The notes beneath the pieces were generated by a model. It ran no database searches. It saw nothing but the letters and a program-made list of their open reading frames with translations, and was not told the origin of the DNA. 64,000 bases of DNA from Bog-159 sp963738375 (GTDB taxonomy: Bacteria > Acidobacteriota > Terriglobia > Bryobacterales > Bryobacteraceae), in NCBI GenBank assembly GCA_963738375.1, contig CAVTWL010000005.1, forward strand, positions 186,001 through 250,000, read 5' to 3'. Made by a program: the position numbers and the translations under genes. Every line of letters begins with the position of its first letter. Position 1 is the stretch's first letter. Positions 24,976 through 35,119 of the stretch are shown in pieces.

Positions 24976-27144
24976 ATGCCCCTGCGATTCGCCGCTGTCA
25001 TCGCCCTATTTCTCTCCTCCCTCTCCGCCGCCCCCTGGCCGGTCGAGCGCCTCTTCACCCGCCCCTTCGCCTGGGGCACCACTCCCACTCGCATCACCTG
25101 GTCCAAACAAGGACACGTACTCGTGTTTTTGTGGAACGCCGAGGGCCGCCGCTTCCTGGACCTTTACGCCTACCACCCCGCCGCCCAGCGCCTCGTGCGC
25201 CTTACCAATCTTGAGACCATCGAAGATCCCATCAACCGCCCCGCCGCCGAGAAGGACGAACGCCAGAAGCAATATGTCGAGCCGCCCGAAGGCATCGCCG
25301 AATTCGATATCGCCCACGATGGCTCGCGCGCCGCATTCGCCTATCACGGCGATCTCTTCCTGGTGAACACCAATGGCCAGGAGCCGCCCTTCCGCCTGAC
25401 GCGCACCAAGGTCCCCGAAACCAGCCCCGCGTTTTCGCCCGACGGCCGCCAACTCGCCTTCTCCCGCGAAGGCCAGCTCTACGTGCAGGATCTCCGCAAC
25501 GGCCAGCTTTGGCAGGTTACCGAAATCGAAGGCGAAGGCGCCTCCCTAGGCGGATGGCGCTGGTCGCCCGATGGCCGCCGCTTCGTCTACACCGTTCGTA
25601 TGGGCGCAGGGCGCAAGCTCCTCCTGCCGAATTACGCGGGCCGCCTCGTCACCGCCTCCAGCTTTCCGCGCACCTTGCCCGGCGATGCCGCCACCGAATC
25701 GAAAGCCTATGTCATTCCCTCCAGCGGCGGCCAGCCCGTCGTCATGGAACCAGGACCCTGGGGCGACAAGATTCTCTCCTACGGCACGCCACAATGGTCG
25801 CCCGATTCCCGCCGCATCCTGCGCACCGCCGTCCACCCCAATCTGAAACAGGCCGGCATCCTCGTTAACGATGCCAACGGCGGCAAGCCCCGTGTCGTCG
25901 CCGAAGATAAAGACCCCGCCTGGGTCGAGCCTTTCTTCGCCGCCTGGTCCCCCGATTCCAGCCGCATCCTGTTCACTAGCGAGCGCGACGGCTGGTCGCA
26001 CCTCTATGTCGTTTCACGCGACGGCGGCGAAGCCCGCCAGCTCACCCGCGGCCCCTGGCAAATCGATAACGACCGTACCTTCGGCCACGAACCGCAATGG
26101 GCCGGCGATTCCATCTATTTCGCCTCCACCGAAGTCTCCACCGCCGAGCGCCACTTCTACCGCATCCATCCCGATGGCGCAGGCAAGCAGCAGCTATCCT
26201 CGCGCCAAGGACTGAACATCGGCATCGTCTCCGAAGACGGCAGCGACGTCGCCATGATGCTGGCCGACGTCAAAAACCCCTTCGACCTTTACGTCGCCGG
26301 CCATCGCGTCACCACGTCGCCCCGCCCCGAATTCGCCGATTACGCCTGGCCCGAATCGCGCGTCGTCAGCTTCCCTTCCCGTGGCGATGGCAAACCCGTA
26401 GCCGCGCGCCTGTTCCTGCCCGCCGGCTACCGTCCCGAAGATCGCAGCCAGCCGCCCCGCCCGGCCGTCTTCTTCATCCATGGTTCCGGGTACGCCACCA
26501 GCGTCCTCAAGCAGTGGGGCTCCTATCAGGAGTTGCGCTACGTCTTCAACTGTTCCCTCGTGAATAAAGGATACGTCCTGCTCGATCTCGACTACCGCGG
26601 CAGTTCCGGCTACGGCCGCGACTGGCGCACCGGCGTCTACCTCCACATGGCCGGACCCGATCTCGACGACGTCCTCGGCGGCATCGACTACATCCGCGGC
26701 CTCGGCAACATCGACATGCAGCGCATTGGTATTTGGGGCTCCAGCTATGGCGGTTTCATGACCGCCGCCGCCATGTTCCTCTTCCCCTCCACCTTCCGCG
26801 CCGGAGCGTCTTTTTCTTCGGTGAACGATTGGGAAAACTACAACGCCAACTACACCGAGCAGCGCTTAGGCAAACCGCAAGACTTTCCCGAAGCCTACCG
26901 CCGCAGCTCCCCCATCCATTTTTCAAGCCTGCTGCGGAATCCCTTTTTAATGGTCCATGGCATCGTGGACAACAACGTCATGTTCCAGGACACCGTCCAG
27001 CTCAGCGAAAAACTCATCCACGAAGGCAAGGATTTTTCGGAGATCTACTACCCGGAAGAAAGCCACATCTTCGTGCGCGACGAGTCGCTAATCGACGCCT
27101 TCCGCCGCGCCACCGAATTCTTCGACCGCCACCTGCTGCCCTAA
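24976..27144 (+). CDS. S9 family (prolyl oligopeptidase-like) serine peptidase
   Basis: A 722-residue exported peptidase. After a signal peptide (MPLRFAAVIALFLSSLSA) comes a beta-propeller of WD40/TolB-like repeats (about 30-440; motifs SPDGRQLAFS, SPDSRRILRT, SPDSSRILFT), then the alpha/beta-hydrolase domain. The catalytic triad is Ser in GIWGSSYGGFM (near 588), Asp in HGIVDNNVMF and His in EESHIF. The family cleaves oligopeptides, often dipeptidyl-type. I prefer the ATG at 24976 because it gives a clean signal peptide; an ATG at 24955 is in frame. A GATAAT-like element just upstream implies a short leader. It is divergent from the SEDS-PBP gene. Confidence 0.9.
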   Translation: MPLRFAAVIALFLSSLSAAPWPVERLFTRPFAWGTTPTRITWSKQGHVLVFLWNAEGRRFLDLYAYHPAAQRLVRLTNLETIEDPINRPAAEKDERQKQYVEPPEGIAEFDIAHDGSRAAFAYHGDLFLVNTNGQEPPFRLTRTKVPETSPAFSPDGRQLAFSREGQLYVQDLRNGQLWQVTEIEGEGASLGGWRWSPDGRRFVYTVRMGAGRKLLLPNYAGRLVTASSFPRTLPGDAATESKAYVIPSSGGQPVVMEPGPWGDKILSYGTPQWSPDSRRILRTAVHPNLKQAGILVNDANGGKPRVVAEDKDPAWVEPFFAAWSPDSSRILFTSERDGWSHLYVVSRDGGEARQLTRGPWQIDNDRTFGHEPQWAGDSIYFASTEVSTAERHFYRIHPDGAGKQQLSSRQGLNIGIVSEDGSDVAMMLADVKNPFDLYVAGHRVTTSPRPEFADYAWPESRVVSFPSRGDGKPVAARLFLPAGYRPEDRSQPPRPAVFFIHGSGYATSVLKQWGSYQELRYVFNCSLVNKGYVLLDLDYRGSSGYGRDWRTGVYLHMAGPDLDDVLGGIDYIRGLGNIDMQRIGIWGSSYGGFMTAAAMFLFPSTFRAGASFSSVNDWENYNANYTEQRLGKPQDFPEAYRRSSPIHFSSLLRNPFLMVHGIVDNNVMFQDTVQLSEKLIHEGKDFSEIYYPEESHIFVRDESLIDAFRRATEFFDRHLLP

Positions 27145-27289
27145 TCCGAATCGCGCGGCGGGCGGAGTCGCGGCGTGTTGTATTTGAGGATGTGCTCGCG
27201 TTCTATCGCAGCCAAGGGGCGAGTTACCAAACCCGCATCTCCCGGCAAAAGCCAAAGAAACGGTCCTAGCCGCCTCCCGCACGCCGCCC
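27145..27289. other. non-coding gap between converging genes
   Basis: About 145 bases between the ends of the S9 peptidase and the response regulator. I see no gene, convincing hairpin or repeat in it. Confidence 0.5.
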
Positions 27290-28757
27290 CTATTCCGACT
27301 TCTTAGGTATCTTAATATCCAGCCGCTTGATCTTCTGATTCAGCGTCGAAAGCGGCACGTGCAGAGCGTCCGCCGCCTCGGTCTGGCTCCAGCTGCACTG
27401 CTCCAGCCGCTCCAGAATCATCCGCCGCTCGAAATCCGCCACAATCTCAAACAGCGAAGCGTCCGGCCGGCAGCGCCCCGCTCTCGCCGCGCCGCAGCCG
27501 GATCCCGCTCGCTTGCAGCAACTGGTCCGGCAGCACATCCAGCGGCACCGCCGCGTCCGACGCCAGCACCACCGCCCGCTCCACCAGCATTCTCCAGCTC
27601 GCGCACATTGCCCGGCCAGTTGTGATCCATCAACAATCTGCATCGCCTCCGGCTCGAAACGTCAGCACCGACTTGCCCTGCGCGGATCCAGAAACTTCTC
27701 GTTCTCCCTGCAATATTTCGTGAAGAAGTGCTCCACCAGCGGCGGAATATCTTCCTTGCGCTCCCGCAGCGGCGGCAGCGCGATATTGATCACGTTCAGC
27801 CGGTAATAAAGGTCCTCGCGGAACTTGCCTTCCTCCACCAGCTTCTTCAAGTCCGCATTGGTCGCCGCCAGAATCCGCACATCCACCTTCATCGGTTCGG
27901 TCGACCCCAGCGGCATGAACTCCTTCTCCTGGATCACCCGCAGCAGCTTCGCCTGCGTCTCCGGCCCGATCGTCCCGATCTCGTCGAAGAAAATCGTGCC
28001 GTGATTCGCCACTTCGAAATAGCCCTTCTTGGTGTGCATCGCGCTGGTGAACGCGCCCTTCACATGCCCGAACAGCGTCGATTCCAGCAGATCGGCCGGC
28101 AGCGATCCGCTATTCACCGCCACGAAAACACTGGTCCGCGCGCGGCGAATTGGCGTGAATCGCCTTGGCGATCAGTTCCTTTCCGGTGCCCGGTTTCGCC
28201 CGTGATCAGAATCGTCGACCGGCTGCGGCGCCACCTGCGTCACCAGATCCAGCATCCGCAGCATGCGCTCGCTCTTGCCGATGATGTTCGGGAAAGCTGT
28301 AGCGCTGCTTCAGCGCCCGCTTGAGCTGCGTGTTCTCGTATTCCAGCCGGCCGCTGCGCGATCATGCGATCGATCTCGATCAGCAGCTTCTCGTTGTCCC
28401 AAGGCTTCGGAAAATAATCGTTGGCGCCCAGCTTCAGCGCCTCCACCGCGGCTTCCACCGACCCGTACGCCGTAATCATGAAGATCGGCGTCTCGCGGTC
28501 GCGCTCGCGCACCTCGCGCAGCACTTCCATGCCGGAGCGGTCCGGCATCATCAGATCCAGCAGCACCAGGTCGTAGGCCGCGCGATTCCAGCTTGCGCAG
28601 GCCCTCGGTTCCGTTCGCCGCCAGGTCGACCGTGTAGCCTTCCAGATCCAGCAGCGTCTCCAGGCTCTCGCGGATATCCAGCTTCGTCGTCGACTACCAG
28701 GACGCGGGCCTTGTCTGTCGATGTGGCGAATTCAGGGGCTGACATTTCAGGCGGCAT
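27290..28757 (-). CDS. NtrC-type sigma-54-dependent response regulator (about 12 frameshifts)
   Basis: Once the frame is repaired this is a regulator of about 485 residues: receiver domain (VLVVDDE, phospho-Asp in LVLLDLMMPDRSG, and KPWDN), AAA+ sigma-54 activator domain (GETGTGKE Walker A, the GAFTSA loop that touches sigma-54, FFDEIGTI Walker B, FREDLYYRLNV, WPGNVRELEN), and a Fis-type helix-turn-helix (WSQTEAADALHVPLSTLNQKIKRL). I count eleven single-base insertions and one deletion (examples near 28692, 28588, 28214, 28138, 27686, 27590, 27468); correcting them gives a length divisible by three. The ATG overlaps the stop of the upstream kinase, so they form a two-component pair. An alternative start is the ATG at 28742. 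Confidence 0.85.
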
Positions 28758-31750
28758 TCACAGGTTGTTTCGATGCGGAAGCTCCGGCCGCTTGTGCCAG
28801 GGCCGTCTTTGACCAGCGGCAGCCGAATCTGGAATCGCGTGCCGCCCCTGCCGGCTCGATCACTTCGATCGCTCCGCCGTGCTCTTGAATGATTCCGTAG
28901 GTCACCGACAGTCCCAGCCCCGTGCCCTTGCCGCTCCCTTGGTGGTGAAGAACGGGTCGTAGATGCGCTGGAGATTTCCGGCGCGATCCCATGCCCGGTA
29001 TCGGAAACCTCGTGCGCGCGCCCCGCTGTCCTCGGCCCACGTGCGCACCGCGAGCACGCCGCCCGCCGTCCATGGCGTCGCGCGCATTCAGGAACAGATT
29101 CAGAAACACCTGCTGCAGCTTGCCGGCGTTGCCGTGCACCGGCGGCAGACCGCCGCCAGCTCCAGCTTTACTTCCACGCCGACCTTCTGCATCTGATGTT
29201 CCAGCAGCGATAGCGTCTCCCGGATCACTTTGTTCAGATCCACATCGCCGAACGCAGTGGTCGACGTGCGCGAGAAATTCAGCAGCGAGTTCACGATCTC
29301 GCTGGCCCGGAAGGTCTGCTTGGCGATCTTGTCCAGCAACATCGATTTCTGGTCGTCGTTCGGCCACCTGCTTCGCCAGCATCTGCGCGTAGGTCGAGAT
29401 GACAGCCAGCGGCGTATTCACTTCGTGCGCCACGCCCGCCGCCAGCAGCCCGATGGTGCTCAGTTTATCGGCCTGCACCAGCCGCCGCTCCAGTTCCGCC
29501 CGGTCCGTGACGTCGTCGAAAATGATCAGCCGCCCGATCTGTTCCAGATCCTTCGAGACCAGCGGCGCGATGGCCACATTCAGCGTCGAGTGCGGCCCGT
29601 TTTGCGAAGCTCCATTCTGCGAACCCCGTTCTGCGAGTCGCCATTGATCGGCACCGGCTCGTGGCTCGATACCGCCGACAGCGCCGTTGGCTGCAGCACG
29701 AACTTGTAGATGTGGTGAATCCCCGTCTGCCCGCGCACCCGCTCGAACTGATCCGCTCAAGTCCGCCGGGAACAGTTCCGCAAGCGTGCGGCCCACCGCC
29801 GATTGCCGCGGAATCCCCGTCAGCTTTTCGATCTGCGTGTTCCAGCTCTCCACGCGGTCTTCCAGATCCGCCGCCAGAATCCCCACATTGATCGACTCGA
29901 CGATGTTCTCGCTGAACTCCTTCAGCCGCTCGTACTCTTCCACCTTGCGCTGCAGCGAACGGTAAAGCGTCGCATTTTCAATCGCGATCCCGACGTACCC
30001 GCAAAGCGTGACCAGCAGTTCCACATCGTCGCTCGAAAGGAAATCGCCATCCTCGGTGCGGCTCACCCCCAGGTAACGCGATCGTCCGACCGCGCACCGT
30101 GCATGGCAGATAGTAGGTGAGATCCAGATCCGCGATCGTCCGCCGCACCGACGGCGGCCAGCGTTCGCGATACCGCATCCAGTTGGTGCCGCGTCCGCTC
30201 GAAGAAGATGTACGGCTGCGGCAGATCGCCAGTTCAAGAAACTCAGATCCAGTTGTTCCGGATTCAATTCCTCGCCGCGCCGGCGCGCGCCCATCGACTT
30301 CTTTAGCTCGAAAGTCGGCTTATCGCCGAACCCGTTCTTCGGCCAGAAATACCGCCATGTGACGTGATCGACAGCGTCTGCAGCAGCCGCTCGCACACCG
30401 ACGTCAGCATGGCGTCCAGATCCGTCTCCGCGCTCAATTCGCGCGCGAATTCCATCAGCGTCCGCCGGTAATCGTAACGGTCGCGATAGAAATGCTTGTC
30501 CAGCCGTTCCTGAATCCAGTTCCGAATCGGCTGGAAGAGGAACGCCGCCACCAGCATCACCGCGATCAGCCCCGTGTTGCCCAGGTCCTTGAAGTTCTTC
30601 TGCACCAGGCTGCCCAGCGAAAATACAATCCCGTAAAACGCCGCCAGCACGCACAAGCGTCGCCAGCGTGTACGCGTAACCCCGCCGGAACAGGATGTCC
30701 ACGTCCATCAGCCGGTAGCGCACAATCGCATACGCGAGCGTCAGCGGAATCAGCGCCAGCGACAGCACTGAAAGCCGCATGTATTCGTTTGGAATCGCGC
30801 CCAGGGCATACGGCAGCCACGTACAAAACCGCAAAAGGCAGAATCCCGCAGAAAGTCCCGTTGCGCAGCCACTTCAGTTGCTGCCGCACGATCGGATCTT
30901 CCGCCTTCCGGTAAGCCATGCTCAGCACCAACCCGCCCAGCAGGTACGGGGCTATCAACAAAGGCTGCCAGAGCCGGTCCAGAATCCAGCGCAGTTCCAC
31001 CGCCGAGATCCCAATTCGCAGCGTGCCCGAAGTTACCGCCACCCACACCACATACACCAGCGCCGGCGGCACATACAGAATCGCTTCCCATGGCTTGCCG
31101 CGCAGCCAGCGCCGCGGCTCCGGAAAAATCAGGCAAAAATGCAGAAATACGGTCGGCGCCAACAGCCCAGCCGCCACATTGCAGAAGTAGATGACCTTAT
31201 CGAACCCGTTCAGTTTGCCCGTATAGTGAAACGAAAACAGAATGAACGAAACCAGGCATAGGACATAAAAATGCCGCGCCTTGTAAGCGCTCCCGCGCCG
31301 GTAGTAAACAAACAGCCCGATCAGCAGGTATGCACCGCCCACCAGATACTGATAAAGAACCGCCTGGTCCAGCGGTTCCTCCCGGATGTACACCGCTGCG
31401 GTAAATTCCACCCCGTCCCGGCTCGCCAGGTAATTCGCCTTGTTCCACGCGCCTACCGCCGCCAGGATCTGCGGCACGTCGATGGCTTGCTTTACTTTGC
31501 CGGCTGCCCCTTCCACCACGCTGATCTTCAGCAGGACGTCGCCGTTCTTTAGCCCCGCCTTGGCCGCCGGCCCGTTCGGATCGATATGCAGCGCTTCCAC
31601 CTGTTGCCCGCGATCCACCCAAACGGCCCCATCGTCGGCCAGCCGAAACTTATGCTGTTGTTGGAAATTGATGACGGCGGACGCCACCGCGGCGATCGTC
31701 AAAATTGTGAGGATCGCCGTGGAAAGCTGAAATTTGAGTTCCTGAAACAT
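28747..31750 (-). CDS. membrane histidine kinase with PDZ, GAF and PAS domains (many frameshifts)
   Basis: A kinase of about 1000 residues after repair. Order of parts: one N-terminal helix, a PDZ-like domain (about 35-110, PNGPAAKAGLKNGDVLLKI), about seven to nine membrane helices (about 130-390), a GAF domain, a PAS domain (ENIVESINVGILAADLEDRVESWN), a HisKA domain with the phosphorylated His in GVAHEVNTPLAVI, and HATPase (NLFLNARDAM, GTGLGLSVTYGIIQEHGG). At least eight single-base shifts break it; one near 30819 is a doubled G. The frame-clean N-terminal 300 residues show the gene itself is real. With the overlapping NtrC-type gene it forms an NtrB/NtrC-like system. The layout recalls PrsK-type kinases of exosortase/polysaccharide systems, but this is a loose likeness. 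Confidence 0.82.
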
Positions 31751-32002
31751 TCACGCCGCCGCAGCTAGAACCGCCGGACACACTACCGCAAGAAGCTCCT
31801 GACCATGCTCCTAGCATGCCACCCGCCACCATCATAGCAGTAGGGTTTTCTTATACTTACCTGTGATACGGAGGTCCGAATCCGCAATTCGGTATCGGGG
31901 CCTATGGAGACGCGGAGTGATGTTGATTCTAAAAGCTCAACCGACGCCAAGCGCCACGCCGCCGTGGTTCTGCGGTGTGGCGCTTTCCCTCATTGAAAGT
32001 AT
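31751..32002. other. non-coding stretch upstream of the histidine kinase
   Basis: About 250 bases between the kinase start and the end of the next minus-strand gene. It should contain the promoter of the kinase-regulator operon. I see no clear -24/-12 sigma-54 site and no repeat. Confidence 0.4.
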
Positions 32003-33739
32003 CTACCGGGGTGGTACCCGGTATGCGATGCCGAAAGCCGGATGCACCGCCCAACCGTGCGCCACCGGCGGCGTCACCATTGTCCCCGTGGGAAATGTTT
32101 CACCTAAATAGTAGCCACCGGCATAATCCTCATAGCGCCCGTCATGGAATCCAATCAGAATCGCGAAACGCTGGATGCCGAACGAAATCCCCTCGAAAAA
32201 CTCCGCCGCCGGGCCCCCATTGTTCGGGTTGATCGCCACCCCCTCCGCCAACCCGATCGAGCAAAGATATCCGAACGGATGCCACGGTGCGCCATTCTTG
32301 GCGCCCCAGCAATGGCCGTTCTTCAACCGCTGTTCCACGAAAACCCCAGGCATGAACTGGTAAGCCGATTTGCTCGTGTACCCCAACACGGTCTGTGGCC
32401 CGCAGTTCGGCGGCTGCGTTGAGTTTTGGCTGGCCGCAAACGTCGCCGCCGCGCAGGCATTCGCCTGCGCCGTCGAGTACGGTCCCGTAATCGCCCCAAC
32501 CTGCCTCCCCCCCAGCAGCGACCCGATCGCTCCCACCGAAATATCCCAGTGCGGCAGCGATTCGTAATACGCTGTGAAAATAATGTTGTCGCCCACCGGA
32601 TCTTTGGTCATCGCATCCTTGCACGATATCGTCTCCGTCACCGTCTTCCCCGAGAAGTACGCCATCGGCAGAATCTGCTGCGTGTAATCCGCTGTAGTGT
32701 CCAGGCCATCCAGGAAAGACTCCAGGGCCGCCATTTGCTTGCGGTTGTCTCCCAGGTCCGTAAGACGGTCCTTCAGAACCTCGATGTGGGCCTTAAGCCG
32801 CGCGATGTTTTCCTGATCCGTTCGGAATCGTCGCAATGCTTCCGGGTGAGACGGCAACCCGTCCTTCTCGAAGCGCGCGGCCGCCGCATCCAGTAAACTG
32901 ACATCGGCGCCTATCCCGATAAACGCTGCCAGAGCCTCCTTCACCGGAGTTATCTTGCCCTTCAGTTCATCGATTACCGGTGCAACGTCGCCTTTCGACA
33001 TAAAACTGTATTTCCAGTCCTTCGTCAACGTGTCCCTCAGCTCTCGATAGCTCTTCCGGATGGTATCGAACCGTAGCCGGGCGTACTCGTGAATCTGATT
33101 GATCTGACTCTCGATCCCATCGAGTTCGGGTATCGAGGTAGCCGTGCTGGGAGGCTGCTCAAGCCTCGCCAGCGGCGCAATTACGTCCTCCGCCAAAGGC
33201 ATATCATTCGGCAACATGTTGGCGAAAGGAACTTGGCTGCCGTTCGCCACAATCGATGACACCGCCCCAATTCCGGCGGCTGCGGTAAGCAAGCTACCAA
33301 TGTTCGCGCTGAGGTCCCGTCCCGGCGTGCCTGGAACCGCGGCCACTGTGCACTTCATGAATGGCGAGCTCCGTTCCAATACCACCGCGGCCTCGCCCCG
33401 CGGCTTCGCATTCAGGTGAATAAACGGCTTCACCTGCACATCCCAGTGCGCACGAGGCATCAGAGGACCATGCTTTGGGTCGGATGGGTCCGACGAGTTA
33501 CTCATGTTCACGGTCACTTTGCAGCGCGATGCCGAGAGATATTCATCGCATTCCGGCCATCCCGCAATAGCCTCGTTCACTTTGGTCCTATAGTCCTTGG
33601 CCGCCGGATCGAATCCCCGCAGCGTCGGCGTCTCCTTCTTTTCCTGATCGTCTACCGTCGAAGCTGCCGCCGGAGCCCCATCCTGCCCCAACGCCACCCC
33701 CGCTACCATCAGTACGCATATCGCGAGTCTGAACCGCAT
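32003..33739 (-). CDS. secreted protein of unknown function, possible coiled coil and barrel-like C-terminus
   Basis: A 578-residue product with a signal peptide (MRFRLAICVLMVAGVALGQ). I recognise no family. Residues about 190-330 are helical and charged with coiled-coil character (IESQINQIHEYARLRFDTI and neighbours). The last 180 residues are rich in Gly, aromatic and alternating residues (HWDISVGAIGSLLGG, SFGIQRFAILIGFHDGRYED) like a small outer-membrane beta-domain, ending AFGIAYRVPPR. The ATG at 33739 follows a GGAGG site; a GTG two codons upstream is less likely. It stands alone on the minus strand. An envelope role is inferred. Confidence 0.7.
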   Translation of the reverse strand: MRFRLAICVLMVAGVALGQDGAPAAASTVDDQEKKETPTLRGFDPAAKDYRTKVNEAIAGWPECDEYLSASRCKVTVNMSNSSDPSDPKHGPLMPRAHWDVQVKPFIHLNAKPRGEAAVVLERSSPFMKCTVAAVPGTPGRDLSANIGSLLTAAAGIGAVSSIVANGSQVPFANMLPNDMPLAEDVIAPLARLEQPPSTATSIPELDGIESQINQIHEYARLRFDTIRKSYRELRDTLTKDWKYSFMSKGDVAPVIDELKGKITPVKEALAAFIGIGADVSLLDAAAARFEKDGLPSHPEALRRFRTDQENIARLKAHIEVLKDRLTDLGDNRKQMAALESFLDGLDTTADYTQQILPMAYFSGKTVTETISCKDAMTKDPVGDNIIFTAYYESLPHWDISVGAIGSLLGGRQVGAITGPYSTAQANACAAATFAASQNSTQPPNCGPQTVLGYTSKSAYQFMPGVFVEQRLKNGHCWGAKNGAPWHPFGYLCSIGLAEGVAINPNNGGPAAEFFEGISFGIQRFAILIGFHDGRYEDYAGGYYLGETFPTGTMVTPPVAHGWAVHPAFGIAYRVPPR

Positions 33740-33885
33740 TCCCACCTCCGCCTGTTAAAGCGTAAGGAGCCCGCGAAAGGGGACAAAACTCCCAGGTACG
33801 GCCACACCTCCGCCGTTCTGCCATCTGTTCAATATGGCTAAAGTCTACCTGAGAGGATTCGGACGGCGAGAGAATCTTCGACTGC

Positions 33886-34296
33886 CTAGATCTTGCCCTT
33901 CCCGTAACGCTTGCGCATCCACTCCACAAACGCGGGCACCGCGCTCATCGTCGACAACCGGCTCTGCCTCACCAGCGCCCAATCCGCAAAAAGACCGCTC
34001 TCCTTGATCTCCCGCAATGTCGTCGGAGGTTCCAACCGCCGCACGAACTGGAAATCGACCACCGTCAGGTTGGCATCCTTCCCGTCTGGCCGTGGCGCCG
34101 AAGCCACCTCCGCCAGCCCCACGATACAGGCGTCGCCCATGCTGTGGTAAATAAATACCCGGTCGCCCACGGCCATCTCCCGTATCGCCCGCAGCGCCTG
34201 AGCATTCCGCACCCCATCCCAAACCGTCTTGCCGTCGCGCTCCAGATCTTCGACGGAGTAAGTCTCCGGATCGGTCTTAGCCAGAAAGTATTTCAT
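33886..34296 (-). CDS. EVE domain-containing protein
   Basis: A 136-residue single-domain protein. The opening MKYFLAKTDPETYSVEDLERDG, the WDGVRNAQALRAIREM segment and the VGDRVFIYHS block match the EVE fold, related to PUA and YTH domains, which bind modified nucleic-acid bases. Bacterial EVE proteins of this size are widespread and their ligand is mostly unknown; some accompany restriction systems, but none is seen here. I chose the ATG at 34296, as the longer upstream frame has no family similarity. It is divergent from the polysaccharide export gene. Confidence 0.9.
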   Translation of the reverse strand: MKYFLAKTDPETYSVEDLERDGKTVWDGVRNAQALRAIREMAVGDRVFIYHSMGDACIVGLAEVASAPRPDGKDANLTVVDFQFVRRLEPPTTLREIKESGLFADWALVRQSRLSTMSAVPAFVEWMRKRYGKGKI

Positions 34297-34381
34297 GCTG
34301 TTTCCCGCATCGTACCACTCCCGTCTGTGCCTTGCTTCACCCTTTTGCTTGCCAAAAAAGCGAATGGCCTTCCGTTTGCTG

Positions 34382-34387
34382 TAAACT
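34382..34387 (+). promoter_or_regulatory. candidate -10 element, polysaccharide export operon
   Basis: TAAACT lies 8 bases before the ATG at 34396, so a transcript from it would have almost no leader. No clear -35 is seen, and no ribosome site fits the gap apart from a weak AGG. Confidence 0.3.
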
Positions 34388-34395
34388 AGATAGGA

Positions 34396-35067
34396 ATGCG
34401 TACCGTCATTAGTGTGCCTGCGGCGATGGCATTGGCCTTCTGCGGCATGCTGATCGCCCAGCAGGCCACCCCCCAAGTCGCGCCACCGGCTACCGCCACT
34501 ACCTCCCAGACCGACCCCGCCAATGCCGGAACCGCCGTTCCGGCCACAGCCGTCACCGAGCCCAAGCCTGTTACCGCCCCCGCTCCGGTCGATCCCAAAG
34601 CCTACTTAATCGGAGCCGAAGACGTCATCTCCATCCGCGTCTGGAAGGAACCCGAAAACTCCGGCCAGTTCGTCGTCCGTCCCGATGGCAAAATCTCCAT
34701 CCCTTTAATCGGTGAAGTCCAGGCCGCCGGCCTCACTCCCGAAAAGCTCAGTGAAAGCATCGCCACAGGCCTCCAAAAGGTCATGGTCCACCCCGAAGTC
34801 ACCGTCGGCGTCGAAAAGGTCAATAGCAAGAAGTATTACATCCAAGGCGAAGTGAATAAGCCCGGTTCTTACCCGCTGGTCATCGATACCACCGTCCTCG
34901 AAGCCCTCGTAAACGCCGGAGGCTTCCGTGAATTCGCCAACAGTAAGAAAATCGTCATTCTGCGCGGTAGTGATCGGTTGAAATTCAATTACCGCGAGGT
35001 CACCAAAGGCAAGAAAATGGAGCAGAATATTCTGGTCAAAAATGGCGACCAGATCATCGTGCCGTAA
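34396..35067 (+). CDS. polysaccharide biosynthesis/export protein (Wza-like)
   Basis: A 223-residue exported protein. After a signal peptide (about 1-21) and a Thr/Pro/Ala-rich linker (about 22-70) comes the Poly_export domain (YLIGAEDVISIRVWKEPENSG, VRPDGKISIPLIGEVQAAG) and a SLBB domain (KKYYIQGEVNKPGSYPL, LEALVNAGGF). Such proteins form the outer-membrane exit for capsule or exopolysaccharide. No lipobox is visible, and the protein lacks the long C-terminal part of E. coli Wza, so it is of the short type. It opens a three-gene run with a chain-length protein and a tyrosine kinase. Confidence 0.92.
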   Translation: MRTVISVPAAMALAFCGMLIAQQATPQVAPPATATTSQTDPANAGTAVPATAVTEPKPVTAPAPVDPKAYLIGAEDVISIRVWKEPENSGQFVVRPDGKISIPLIGEVQAAGLTPEKLSESIATGLQKVMVHPEVTVGVEKVNSKKYYIQGEVNKPGSYPLVIDTTVLEALVNAGGFREFANSKKIVILRGSDRLKFNYREVTKGKKMEQNILVKNGDQIIVP

Positions 35068-35119
35068 CCGGCGTCCTGGAGTCAGTCAGTTCAGCAGCCG
35101 ATTATAAGAAAGCGAGTTT

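Noticed and set aside
27290..31750. Decayed two-component pair (pseudogenes)
   Set aside because: All domains and catalytic residues survive and the breaks are single added bases in otherwise conserved sequence; true decay would also show substitutions, deletions and lost motifs.
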